A stretch of 64,000 nt of DNA from Neckera pumila. Taxonomy: Eukaryota > Streptophyta > Bryopsida > Hypnales > Neckeraceae. Below are positions 24,120 to 35,564 of this stretch, one piece after another. The notes beneath the pieces are model-generated. The model did no database searches, was not told where the DNA came from, and saw only the letters and a program-made list of their open reading frames with translations. Every line of letters starts with the position of its first letter. The stretch's first letter is position 1. The position numbers and the translations under genes are program-made. The stretch spans positions 4,650,001 to 4,714,000 of the forward strand of contig OZ018415.1 in the NCBI GenBank assembly GCA_963969595.1. The letters run 5' to 3'.

Positions 24120-24900
24120 GCAATCAGGTCGGTGCATGAGGATCTGTTTAACTCTTGTTTAGAGTTGTAACAAGTCTGGTCTTGAAAGGTTTAGGGTTTC
24201 GTAATTTTGGTTGATTGAACGGTGATCGTATCTGAGATCGTGTCGAATCCTCCTCTTAACATGTTTGGTCGAACCCTCCTGTTGTTTGGTGAATCCTCCT
24301 CTGTTTGGTGAAATGCATCAGATCGGTGCATGAGGATCTGTTCTACTCTTGTTTAGAATTGTAACCAAGTCTGGTGTTGAAAGGTTTAGGGTTTCGTAAT
24401 TTTGGTTGAGATCGTGTCGAATCCTCGTGTTTGGTGGAATGCATTGACGCTTGCTAATGAGGGAAGAAATCTAGATCTTGTACGTGGAAAAGTGTTGCCG
24501 GTATCTTTTTCTGCTGTTGTTTCTGGTTAGTCCATTACTGGATCTAGTGCATAGGTAGCCGCATTTGCAGTTAAGTACATGAGACTTAATTTCTTCGACA
24601 ATTTCTCTTGCATAAGACTAATTATTTTCTTGACTGCGAAGTGTCATTATGATGTTGCAGTATCGCAATATCATTCGATCTTGACAAGTTTAGGGTGTCG
24701 CACCATTGGTTGATTGAATGGAGATCGTGTCTAAGATCCTGACGAATCCTACTTGTGTTGGAATGCAATGCAAAGACACTTGCTGATGAGGGAAAAAATC
24801 TAGATCTTTTACGTGAATAAACTTGCTGGTATTTTTTTTGTTGCTGTTGTCTGTCATCGACTGGATCTAGTTCATAGTTACCCGTACTGGAGATTAACTG
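24120..24900 (+). repeat. Diverged tandem duplications of non-coding DNA
   Basis: A block starting TCGGTGCATGAGGATCTG recurs 194 bases apart (near 24129 and 24323) and includes AAAGGTTTAGGGTTTCGTAA in both copies. A later, more diverged pair (near 24430 and 24755) shares TGAGGGAARAAATCTAGATC. The style resembles an expanded plant intron or UTR. Confidence 0.6.
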
Positions 24901-25406
24901 CATCTGGGTAGACAATTTCTATTGCATAAGACTACTAATTTCTTTGAATGCGAAGCTGCAGTGCCAGATTGCAGCATTGGTTACTATCAATTTAGCAGCT
25001 GCCAAATTTTCTGAGTTCAGGTTAGTTTGCTGCTTTCCTCAGCGACCCGGTAGTTTGATCAATTTATTCTTGGTCTTATCGTTGGATTATGCTGGTCTAG
25101 TTTTGTCCGCTACTATCGTACGCATGCCACTTACCGTGCATATTTGGGTTTAGTATTGTTTTACAAGGAGTGGTTACATTATGATTACTAATTTTTTCTT
25201 AAAATTGTCATTAGTGAGTAGATGGGATTGTTGTGAAAAAATGAAATGGCATTTCCAAACCAAAAGTTGCAACCTTTCTAGGATTCAATTTTGAGTTGTA
25301 AGGTAACTACACCTAAAACCAACCGTGTTCTAATTGCAACCCTTATCTAGGAAGGATTGACATGTTGCTTGAAGTATGTTCAACTGTCAATGATGAGTTA
25401 GGTAGG

Positions 25407-25435
25407 CTTAAATGGTCGCTTTAAGAGCATACTAC
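25407..25435 (+). repeat. Direct repeat right of the Ran island
   Basis: Second copy of the 29-30-base sequence at 16079, in the same orientation. The two copies bracket the 9.3-kb GC-richer segment that holds the plus-strand Ran gene. Confidence 0.7.
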
Positions 25436-26032
25436 CTTATGTGTCCTACAATCAACATCCGAGCTACTAACCGTGCATCTCCGGTTTCACTAAAGAAGCT
25501 ATAAACGTAGCTTGTTTCTTCACAAACAGTGAAGAGGGTTCTAACAACAAAAGAACACGTAACTCACATTTTAGATGAGATTTTGGAAGCCATACTAAGT
25601 GTTGTGAAAGTGCACGGTAAGTGGCATGCCTACGATACATCATGAATGTTCTGAAAGATGCTTCCTACTATCCGGTTGTACATGTGACCTGATCTTAAAT
25701 AAACAAAAAAAAACACTTCAAAGGGGCAGTGAGTCCCGGACTGCAGGGAGGGAAAAACAAACAAACGATTTTATTTTTATTTATTTATTTTTAATTATTT
25801 TTAAAAACTAATTAATTTTTTTTCCAGTGAACTGCAGGGCCTCATTTGTGCGGGACTGTTCAATTAAATAATTGAAAAATTGAAAAAGAATTGAAAAAAA
25901 TTAATATTAAAAGAAATACGGAATTAGAGAATTTTCAAATATGATGTGGCATTAGTACGACCACAACATGCTGTTATTTCTGATTTATTTTTGAATATTT
26001 TTATACAATTTTTAGAATGTACTTTTTTAATA

Positions 26033-26063
<31 letters not shown>

Positions 26064-26579
26064 TTTATTTCTTAAATATTTTTAAATATTTTTTATTGTA
26101 TCCACTATTCATCATTAGTATGAATGGTGGCCATTGTCCCTCAAAGGGGCTCTAAGTTCTATAGATGGGAATTCTTCAAAGGAAAACAATCCTTTTGAAG
26201 GTTCATTTTTTTTTTGATTTGGATATAGTCGTTGGATATTTATGTCTTTTTGAACGTCAAAGTGTTATTGGATTGGGTACTTGTCAATTCTTGATATCCA
26301 TATTGGGCCTAAATACTTGTCGTTTTGTAGGTGAGTGATACCTGCAAATTCAATTAAGAGTTTTGATGAAGATATCGATATATAGAATGTTTTCTTTGAT
26401 GCTAAGGTTGATAATCAAACTACTAGTTGAGTTGTGATTGGTATTTAGAGGCTAAAGTGTTCCAATCATGGTTAAGATCTTCAGTATAGTTTGTAGGGGA
26501 AAATGAACTTGTTAGAGTGGCAAAGCTCTTCTTAGAAAGGTGGTATTTCTTGTTGATTAGTTTTAAGCTTTGTAATCCA
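25436..26579. other. Intergenic with an ATT microsatellite
   Basis: Contains (ATT)n at 26035-26062 and AT-rich simple sequence at 25765-25825. The repeat ACTGCAGG occurs either side of the latter. No supported gene. Confidence 0.55.
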
Positions 26580-27250
26580 AGGTAGAGATATCACACTCAT
26601 CAATGATTGTAGTGGAGTGCAATTGTTTGGATTCAAGCTTGGTGATGTGAAATTCAAATTGAAGAAGATTGGTAAGGATATCTACTTGAAAGTAAGTGCT
26701 GTGCTAAGATTACATTTTCTTATTTGCTCCGTCAAGTGTTGTTGATCCAATAGTAAGCATATTGACGTTAGAATGGTCTTGAGCAGTCTCAATTTTTTTT
26801 ACATTGTTGATTTGATGGATAAATGATTTCTTTGGGTTAAAATTGATGCCGGATATATAGTTGAGTGATTGCATTCAACATGATCAGGATTAACATTTTT
26901 GGTGTCAATTTGGAGAATTCAAAAAATTGGCGTTTTCTTCTGAAGCAAGTTCTCCAACCAATTTTAGTTCTTAAAGATAAAGAGCTGCTCACCAAGGCAA
27001 CACTAGGGTTGAGATCTTCAACTGGTAAGGTGTTGTTTTGAAAATGGGTAAAGGGAAGTGTGCTAGTAAGGACCAAAGTGTGAGCTCTTCGCAAACTCCA
27101 AGATTGCAAAAAGCATCATTTGAAGCATCAACACAAGCTTCAAAGCCAAGTTCTAAGAAGGAGATGGTTATTGGTCCAACCCACAATTCTAGTGCCTCTA
27201 ATTTCAAAGGTTTGTTTTCATTTAAATACTCTCCTAGAGCTCAAATCTAG
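26580..27250 (+). pseudogene. Remnant of broken coding sequence, likely transposon-derived
   Basis: Adjacent open stretches in different frames read like damaged protein: one at ~26583-26740, one at 26880-27041 (53 residues, basic) and one at 27038-27250 (70 residues, Ser/Lys-rich). I recognise no domain. Together with 28126-28626 and the acidic ORFs to the right of 32984, they look like remains of one or more decayed elements. Frameshifts between pieces are inferred. Confidence 0.3.
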
Positions 27251-28125
27251 TTGCACAATCTTGTTTTGATCAAGGTTTTAACCTAGAATGTAATGTGATT
27301 TTGTTCTATGTATGTTGCATTTTGTTCACAACATTTCGAACACTACAGTCATTATGGTCTTTGCTTGCTTAGTGATAGTATCTTACGGGTGTGGTGAATG
27401 CCTAGAATTCCCATGTTTGTAGCCTTATCCTTTTATTTGAGTTTCCCCGTACTCCAACATCCTTTGGTTGTTAGAACACCTTTGAATATGTGGCTTTCCT
27501 CTAAGGAGTTGGGTTCCATGTATAATTATCACTATAGGGTGTGATTCTTGCTATGATATTGTTAATCTTTGATAGGCTCATCTAGTGACTTTGTCTTTAT
27601 TATACAGTGATAAGGTTTGCTGTGTTCTTTGATTTACGTTTCTTAAAAAGACCAGAAAGAGGTCTTCTCCAGGGTTGTCTTCCCTGACAGACGAACAATA
27701 TGACAGACAAAATTTGTTCGACGTCCAGTAGAGTGAATAGACCCTCCATCTGTCTAATAAAGTCAATTTTAAATTTGACTTTCAAATAACTTTTAATAAA
27801 AGAATTATCTCTTTATAAATCTTAACATATTAAAGTTCCATTTTATTAAAGTGTCTCAATTGCATTAACACTTATTACATTTTGAATTTTGAATCATATT
27901 TGAAATGAGATTTCTATGAGCAGTCAGCTATGTAGAGGGCCTTATTAGACATGGTTAGACAAACAAATTGTCATATAATATGCAACATCAGACGTCTATC
28001 AGACACCAAAATCCAAAATTTTATCTAACAAGACAACCCTAGTCTTCTCATCCTCTCATGCAAAATTGGATGATGACGATGGAATTGATCAAGATGTAGA
28101 TTACTGTGCCTCAGATTCTTGAAGA

Positions 28126-28626
28126 ATGTTTACAAGTGTATTGTCATCTGAGATGCCAAGTGTCTACAATACTACAAACGGTAGCCTTGCTCAATCTTTC
28201 TCTAGTAGAGGGTGGAGCCCTGACACCCTTTACCTTAGTGGTTCAAAGGATCTCCCATTGTATAAGGCTTCTCTTGTTCGTCTAGTTGTGCTGCCGTTAC
28301 CTCCCAACAACGATGATGACCTATTTTTAGCAAAAGGGGTACTTTTCGCATCTTCTAGTAGTGTTGCAGGGTTGAAAAGTAGTGGTTTTCGGAAAAGATA
28401 TAGCATTTCAGTATCATCAAGCACTATGCCAGTTGAAGCCAGAAGTCTCATGACCAACAATAGCTTTCCAGCTCCCCGAGGGCATGTAGAGGAGAAGCCA
28501 CTACAGAGAAATGTAGGTCAAACAACAAAGGATGTGGTGGGGCTAGTGGTTATTGAGGATGATCCCAAGTCCAGCAATCCTCATAGAGTGGAAGCATCAT
28601 CAAAGGAGACATTAGATGACAATTGA
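28126..28626 (+). CDS. Hypothetical 166-residue ORF, probably a relic
   Basis: An open frame from ATG 28126 to TGA 28624-28626. The product is Ser-rich with an acidic NNDDDL patch and no transmembrane or known catalytic motif. Codons upstream (~28050-28120) also read open for a short acidic peptide before a stop, so the ATG may not be the true start. Its acidic, low-complexity C-terminal part resembles the broken ORFs at 33364-35564 in style, which suggests a common decayed source split by the retroelement at 29166. Expression is doubtful. Confidence 0.3.
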   Translation: MFTSVLSSEMPSVYNTTNGSLAQSFSSRGWSPDTLYLSGSKDLPLYKASLVRLVVLPLPPNNDDDLFLAKGVLFASSSSVAGLKSSGFRKRYSISVSSSTMPVEARSLMTNNSFPAPRGHVEEKPLQRNVGQTTKDVVGLVVIEDDPKSSNPHRVEASSKETLDDN

Positions 28627-29165
28627 GAGATGGTCTCACTTGTTCACCAGCAATTCAAAGGGTTAAATCCCAAATGGGTCTCAATGTCAAAGCCTACTAC
28701 CATTGACATGTCGATGTAGGTGGCTTCAGTTCGAGGTGAGGCTCATCAGCATATATTTGCTAATAAGGAGTGAAGATTTCTAGAATAGAGTTTTTTGATT
28801 ATTCAGTGCATCCATTCACATTTATGTGTACAATTTCTATGATAAGCTTGAAGTATTCACCTTGGAGATCTCTCTGATTTATTGATCATTGATTTAGGAA
28901 CCCTCATTGATTGATCTCCAAGGATATGTTTAGGCAGTATATTTTAGATTGTAAATTAGTCTGCTTGTGACAGGGAACAATAAAGTGGTAGGATTACAAC
29001 AAGTGGGTGAAAGAATTTTTGAGGAGCCGACTGGTGAATCAATAGTGGAACCCTTTGAATTATCTTCAAAAGCAATGCCAGTACTTCTAATTGCAATTAG
29101 TAGTTTGCAGTGTAGCAAAGCTTCAAAACTTATGATGAAGAGGTAGAGACTGTTAAATCAGTGGG

Positions 29166-32100
29166 TGTCGGAACATGAAAATCTAGTTTCACTATATTAA
29201 AATATAAATGAAGGAATAATATTCTTCTTAGTAGTAAATTTTTTCGATTTTTTCGATAGTTACAGATCGTCTAATGTTTAGAACCGGAAACCGGAAATGG
29301 ACTGATCAGGAATTAGTGTAAAAGCTAACTGAATGTATCGGAAACGAGGAACCGGAATTCGAGTTTGCTTAGATCGGGTCAGGAAAGGGATAACAAGAAA
29401 CCGACATCCAACGGTGACCTACTTAACCCTAGGGAACAACAGGAACGTTCTAATCATTAGTTAACGGGAATCCTAAACGGGCAGGATTAACGGGCAAAGC
29501 CTTGATTAGGGTAATTACTAAGAGCTGTTGGGATTGGCTCTTTTAGATCCTATCTGTCCAGAGGTTAGTCACTTGTGATTTCCTGCCCTGACGGAGAATT
29601 GTACAACCTACGCGATTACTGATTTCCGGTCTGAGCGATAGTATTGGGGTTTGGAGTTGACAAGACTGCAGACGAGATTGCTCGAAGATTATTGAGCGAG
29701 AGAGAAGGCTGTTACAGCGAGAGTAGATATGGCCGTAAGTCACAACGGGGAAGCGACCATCTCGCTCCGTTACGTGACGCCGCGATTACCCAAGGATGAC
29801 AAGGAGATGGCGGAGCTGAAGGAGGACTTGGAGCAAATGGGATGCGCCAGCTTCCTGATTAGACTGTGGGATTTCCGGAGTGAAGCAATAGTGGCGGAGT
29901 TGAGTTCTGAAGCACCAACTCAGGCCGCGACCACGATCCGTGCAAAGCCCAAGAGGTGGACGGCGGAGATGTGGAGGAAGGTGTACAGGTTCGACTGGGA
30001 GGGCGAAGGCAGCGCATCCCAGAAGCACCAATTCACGGTGGGTAAGTTTCGGATCCCCATTAGCAAGAAAGATGGGTTCACGGTTACGGATTGCATCAAT
30101 CAGAGAGAGAGGCGTTTGTTGCAATACGTCTTGGCCATCCTTAACCCAGAAAGGCCAAGCTGGGTCTCTCTAACACTAGCCAACACAGTCTTTGGCACGC
30201 TGTCAGGAGACCGGAAAATAGATTGGGGTTTGGTCATTCAGGACCAAGTGTTGAAAATGGTCAACAATGTCGAGAAGGCTAAGCCTTCCGCCATCTATCC
30301 ATTCCTTTATCACCTGTATCATTCTGAGGAGATGATGACAAAAGAGGAAGAGGTAGAATATGAGGCCGCCGCAGCACTGGTAGAATTTGAGGTTCCTGAC
30401 TTAGATCAGGAGACCGGAAATGAGGAAGAGTCCTCCGATGAGGACGATGAGGATGAGTCTGAGGATGAAAAGGATGAGAGTGAGGCTGATGACAAGGGTG
30501 AGGAAACAAGAGGAAAGGATCCGATAGAGAGAGAATAGACTAAGGATATCGATCCGGTCTGGGGAGAAGAGCCGTTGGACAGGATCACCCGAGATCTGAG
30601 TGATTTCAGGAAACAATACGCGGTGGTACAAGGTGCAATGCAGACCATCTGCACCACGGTGGGCGTTGACCACCCAGCACAAGCCTTAACTTGGGTAATC
30701 CGGCTTAACTGGGAGAAGGAGAAGAATGAAAGTAAGGAGGAATTGGTGAAGCTTTCCGGCCAAGTGGCTGCTCTAAAACAAGAGTTGCGCCAGAAAACGG
30801 AAGAGAGGGAGAGGGAGAGGACGTTCTTCAAGCAGACGAAGGACACCCTTTCCCGAATCCGAGAATTCATCACCCATCCAGGTGAAGTGGTCAACAAGGC
30901 TAATTTGTTTGACCAACAAGTGATGACGGAGGGAAGACAGCTGCACCAGAAGCTCCTACTGGCGATGATCACTTACCACAAGAAGATGGAGTTTACCCTG
31001 GAGCAGCTACGAGAAGTAATGCATGAGATAAATCCTCACAGTGAACCTGCGCCTAAACCGGAACCGAATCAAGAGCCAGTTCAGCAGTCAGCAGCAGAAG
31101 ACACGAGTAAAGGTGAGACTTCTCACGAGCAACCAACCTTACCTGTACCTGAAGAGCACTAGGAAACCAAGACGAGTCAGGAGCAGCAGACCAAGGTGGA
31201 GAGCTCCAAAGTCCCCGACCCAATTCCGGAAGATGATGATTTGGAGATTACGAAGGTGACGGGACCTGATCCAACCAAGGCACAGGGACCGGAACCGGCA
31301 ACTGGACCAGGAGGGTCTACTCCAGAGGAGAGAACCAAGACGAAGAATATCAACACTCTCTCACCCTCCAAGTCTTCTCCCAAGACCCCGGGGAAGAAGG
31401 TGCAGTTTGGCGAGGTGGAGAAGATGACGGCCCTGATGCAGTCTGTGGTGAAGACGGAGGCTAGAGCTGGTCGCGGGACTTCATCCGGTTCACCCAGTAG
31501 TGGTCTGATCAGGAAACTGGTAGGAGGAGAGGCAACACTTTAGAGCAAGGTGGCCAGACCTGCTCCAGTCCCGCAGAAGAGAAAGGTTCCTGAGCCACAG
31601 TCGGCTAAGAAGAAATTTACCAAGGTTCAGGAAGAGGAAGAAGACGAAGAGGATTCCGATGATGACGAAGAGAAATCCGAGTCCGATCAGGATTCTGAAT
31701 CGTATTCGGATCCCGATCAGGCCCTGGCAGAGACCCAAGCAACGAAGGCGAAGGCGGCCAAAGAGAAGGCCAAAGTCCTGTTTAAACAGATGGCCAGACA
31801 ACAGACCGGAAAGAAGCCCTTGACCCGGAAGGTACCAGCAAAGGCGGGGTCTTCTCCAATTAAGAGGACTAGAAAGTAGGTGAAGGTTCAGGCAGTGATT
31901 GTAGGGCTGCATGCCTAGATTTTGACAAAGTAGTTGTGTAGGAATATTTTTAGTGTAAAAGGAATTAGGACTTAAGTTGAGTCCGGATTTTTAGGATCTA
32001 AGATCCACATTTAGTGGAAACTTTTTGACTGTAGCTTAGGTTGCCTAAAATTGACAGGAAGTTAGGAATGAAACGTGTCATTCCTTTAGTTGTTTTTGGC

Positions 32101-32978
32101 CTTAGGCGCTTTTTGAGTTTGAAGGGCAGTTTAGTATTTAAAGGCGGATTTTAGGTTTAATCCGGGTAGCATTTTTCATACTTTGTATTCCCAGTTTTTC
32201 TGCAAATGCCATTGGAGTTTTTCAATTCACAACCGTGAGCTGTACCTTTTAGCACTTGTCCGTGTTATTGTGAGAGCAATGAGATCGTGCAGAGTTGGGT
32301 AAGGAGGAAGTGATACCCGGATACAGGAAGTATCCGGTCCCTGGAGAGATTGCGTGTTAGACAGGATACCACAAGATTTCCTTGCGAGGATTAGAACTTG
32401 CTTTTGTCAAGAAGCTGCTTTTGTCAAGAAGTATTATAGCTCTCCTATGTTTTCCTGACGCCCCTTCTCTACCTAGGCTGTGGATTGTCTTGTGGTCTGT
32501 TGTTGTAGTAATTGTTAGGAGAATCCAGACTTTCTTGCGTGACCTGCTAGCCTGCGTAGTCCATCCGGTCTAGTTGTGAGGAAGGTCTCTTTCTCGTTGT
32601 TCTTGTCAAAGTTTTCTTTTCAAGTTTATATCGTGGATCTTCTGACACGTTAAAACTCGACGGATAGGAGTTAAGCTTCCTTCCTGAAGCCAAAAGTTGC
32701 AAATCCCTCTTGGTCCAGAGATTAAACTTGAATTTACTACATATAGTTAAAATACTCTAGACCGGATAGATAGATATTTGGGAAAGGAGTTTCCGGTTTC
32801 GGATTACTGAAATTGGAACCGGTCTAGACTAGTACTTGGGGTTTGTTTTGGGATATCAACTCACTTCATTCCGGCCAATTAGGAGAATTACACCCAGATC
32901 TCTGCGGAACGATACACGAGTCACTTTAGGGTCCACTAAGGCCTTAGAGAAGGATTTTGTACTTTCTGTGCTACGACA
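29166..32978 (+). mobile_element. Non-autonomous retrotransposon-like element with 5-bp target duplication
   Basis: The segment begins TGTCGGAACA and ends GTGCTACGACA (TGTCG...CGACA). It is bounded by the direct repeat GTGGG (29161-29165 and 32979-32983), the 5-bp duplication typical of retrotransposon integrase. Inside is one broken gag-like frame (29729-31879) and no recognisable protease, reverse transcriptase or integrase. The last ~1040 bp after the ORF look like a 3' LTR: they may start TGTAGGAATA (~31936), contain TATTTAAAGG (32135) and end in CA. The final 13 bases resemble the end of the family copy at 61290 (CTGTGCTNNGACA). A matching 5' LTR was not visible, so either it diverged beyond recognition by eye or the element is rearranged. 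Confidence 0.65.
29729..31879 (+). pseudogene. Gag-like/plant-transposon-domain ORF broken by three in-frame TAG codons
   Basis: Four open stretches (29729-30538, 30539-31162, 31163-31543 and 31544-31879) lie in one frame, separated by TAG at 30536, 31160 and 31541 and ending in TAG at 31877: about 716 codons if read through. The first ~200 residues form a globular domain shared with the minus-strand copy at the window end (pattern GCxxF...W(D/E)FR, VYxF, KDGxTVTDC, ...FLYHLYH). It resembles, from memory, the 'putative plant transposon protein' domain; this needs a profile search. Next come an acidic Glu/Asp tract, a coiled-coil stretch (~30740-31020), a Pro/Glu-rich part and a basic Lys-rich tail, a layout seen in gag-type proteins. 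Stops may be C-to-T decay at CAG, or natural read-through. Confidence 0.6.
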
Positions 32979-32983
32979 GTGGG

Positions 32984-34085
32984 TAGGGACCAATCTAATG
33001 AGATTGAAACACGGTCAATAAATGGCAATGGAGGCCATCATGTTTTGCTTGGAACAACAAAAAGTCTGCCTTTGATTGAAAGCGTTGAGAAAGGTTTCCC
33101 TCAAAGCATCGACAATTTACCATTGCTGAGAGAGTTGTAGGTAACACTATTGAAGATTACTATTTTAGCTCAATATTCATTTACATTTTTATGTGGTAGT
33201 TGTTTGTTGAATGTTGGATCTTTTGATTGGATTTTAATTTAGAAGTTAATTGGCTGAGTTGTTCAGAAAGAGGAACATAAGAGTAAGGAGCAACCAAATG
33301 GATTGAGTCTTAAGCAATTAATGCCTATCGAGGTTGCTTTTCTTCCTACCCTTGTGTTGAAGTTTGAAAATTTCTTCAGTTGGAGAAAAGGTTGACCATG
33401 TTGAGGAGCACATTGTAGCAATAGAAGAACATTCTTTTGGTGAATTGAAGGATTTAGTAGCCCCAACTGCAGAATCAAAAGAGATTGAGTCTATTGTTCA
33501 GGATTCTAGGACTAAAGAAGCCCCAATGATGGAGGTACCTACTATAGAGCCCCAAGTTTTAGGTGCCAAGCAGTCAAAGATGTCTTCTAAGGCTGTATAT
33601 ACAGATGAGATGGAGATCCGAGGGTCTGAGCTTCCTATGGATGTATTAGAATCCCCAACAAAAGCATTTGGTGTAGTCAAAGAGTTTGAGGGATTTTCTA
33701 CCTCTCAACTAGGTACACCTTCTTTTACGTAGGAGCTTGTTTCCCAACAGGAGGTTCTTATTGATGAGAAAGTTAAAGAGGATAGCAAGGACATAGAAGT
33801 TGTGCCTAAGTGATCTACTAAGGGTGAAATTACTTCCCCTTCTACTATCAAAACTCCAACAATTGAAGAAACCAAGGAGTCAAAGGCTCCACCTGGTGTG
33901 GTAGTAAAAGATAAGGTTGTAGGTGTTCAAGACATGGACGTAGAAGAACCTCAATAATAAGACAACTCCTGCTCCCATTGTGGAAGATGAAACAGCTCCT
34001 TCTCCTGTCGCAGAAGATGGGATAGCTCCTACTTCCATCGTTAAAGATGCAAAAGCTCTTGCTTTTGCTATTGAGGATAAAAGCA
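32984..34085 (+). pseudogene. Broken acidic ORF tract, plus strand
   Basis: After a non-coding stretch, the frame 33364-33732 encodes an acidic, Glu/Val/Ser-rich protein without known motifs. It stops at TAG, stays open to TGA near 33811, and shifted frames continue to ~34085 with a loose repeat of the kind AP(I/V)VEDE. At ~34085 the sense-like coding switches to the minus strand. The style matches 34090-35564, so these may be two parts of one decayed gene with an inversion. No function can be assigned. Confidence 0.35.
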
Positions 34086-34089
34086 CAAG

Positions 34090-35564
34090 GAAATTCTTCA
34101 TCTATAGTTGCGGATGAAACATCTGCCTCTTGAACAGTCAGGAAATGGGCTGGTACAACCTCTTCCTCGACAATAGCTGGAGCAACCTCAACTGAAGAAG
34201 CATGCCCAAAAGATAGAGAATCATCCGCAGCAACAACTCCTTGAACTACTACATTCATTGCAACTCCCTCTCTGTTTTCACCAAAGGCTTCCTTTAGAAT
34301 AGCACAATCCATAGCAAAAGTCTCTTCAACAATAGGAGAAGGAGATGCATCTCGTACAACATTAGGGATAGTGATATCCTTCTCGTCATCATCTAAAACA
34401 AAGGTAGCATATTCGTCAGCAAGACTAGATTGACAAGCTTTCTCATCATCCGCAATCTCAAAGTCCACGTCAATAGGACCAGAAGCCTCTTCCTCCAAGG
34501 TAGTAAGCATTTCCCAATCTCCAACATCTAAAGCTTTAACGGTAGCAACCCTGATCACAAGGGAAACATCTACGTTTGTTGTTGAAAGAGACAAATCTTC
34601 CTTTACAAGTAGGGCAATATTTTCCACTCCTTGCGCAACTTCCTCAACAAGTGCCTTCACCTTAGTAGCAAAAACCTCTTCTTCCACAAGGACTAGAGAA
34701 TCCTTCTGGGACATTTCTTGAATAGGACCTGTAGCCTAACTGATAACTGGGGTCGAAATCTCATCTGCCACTATTGCCGATAACTCTTCAACTTCAACCA
34801 TTGGGGAGCCCTTCTCCTTAACAAGGGTAACTTTTGTAGTTGATGCCTTCATTTCATGACCCACCTCAAGAATTGTCTTCTCAATTAGAGCTTTAGGTAC
34901 AATTGTGGATTCTACGGCTTGTTTCAAAACCTCAGGTACTGCATCTTCATTGGGGGCAACACTACTAACCTTTTGATCATCGGCTGGAGCTCTCAGTGCC
35001 ACATCCACAACTAAAGAGTCATCCACAGGAGTTGACAATTCAATCTTTGACACTTCCAGAGACAAAACTGAAACCATCCACCATAGGGGGAGCAACTTCC
35101 TTTGATACATCTGCAGAAAATTCTTTTTCCTCCATGATAGTAGTACTACCCTTAACAACCGAAGCTTCCTGAATTTGGGTACCTAACTAGTCTTGTTCTT
35201 CTGGCCTAGGCAACTCTTCTTCATCAATTGAACCAAGATCCAAAGCTGGTGCCTTCACCTCAAGGGCTGCCATAGAAATCTTTGCTTTCTCTTCAATGGA
35301 TGTAGGCACATCGTCTTGACTAGATTTAGGCAACTCTTTTTCTTCCACAATTGAGGCAACCAAGTCATCAGTAATTGACTTGTCGATTAGAGAAGGCACT
35401 TCTGTCCATAGGTGCAAATAGATCCTCTTCAACATCAAGGGAAATTCTCCCTCAATTGAAGGTTCTGTTGTCAATGTGGAGACTGTTTTCTCTTCTACTT
35501 CCATGGAGACTTCTTGTCCAACTAGCGCTGCCGCAAATAGTACTGGCATGTCATTTTCCTCCAA
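34090..35564 (-). pseudogene. Broken acidic ORF tract, minus strand
   Basis: Three consecutive minus-strand frames (35564-35187, 35158-34736 and 34714 downwards) encode acidic Val/Glu/Ala/Ser-rich sequence with many short EE(K/L/V)xxP(T/V)S-like blocks. The last two are in the same frame, separated by TAG at 34736-34738; the first also ends in TAG (35187-35189) and is in another frame. No conserved domain recognised. It could be a gag-like ORF or a repetitive host protein. The frame nominally runs on to 33848, but below ~34090 it is antisense to the plus-strand copy. Confidence 0.35.
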
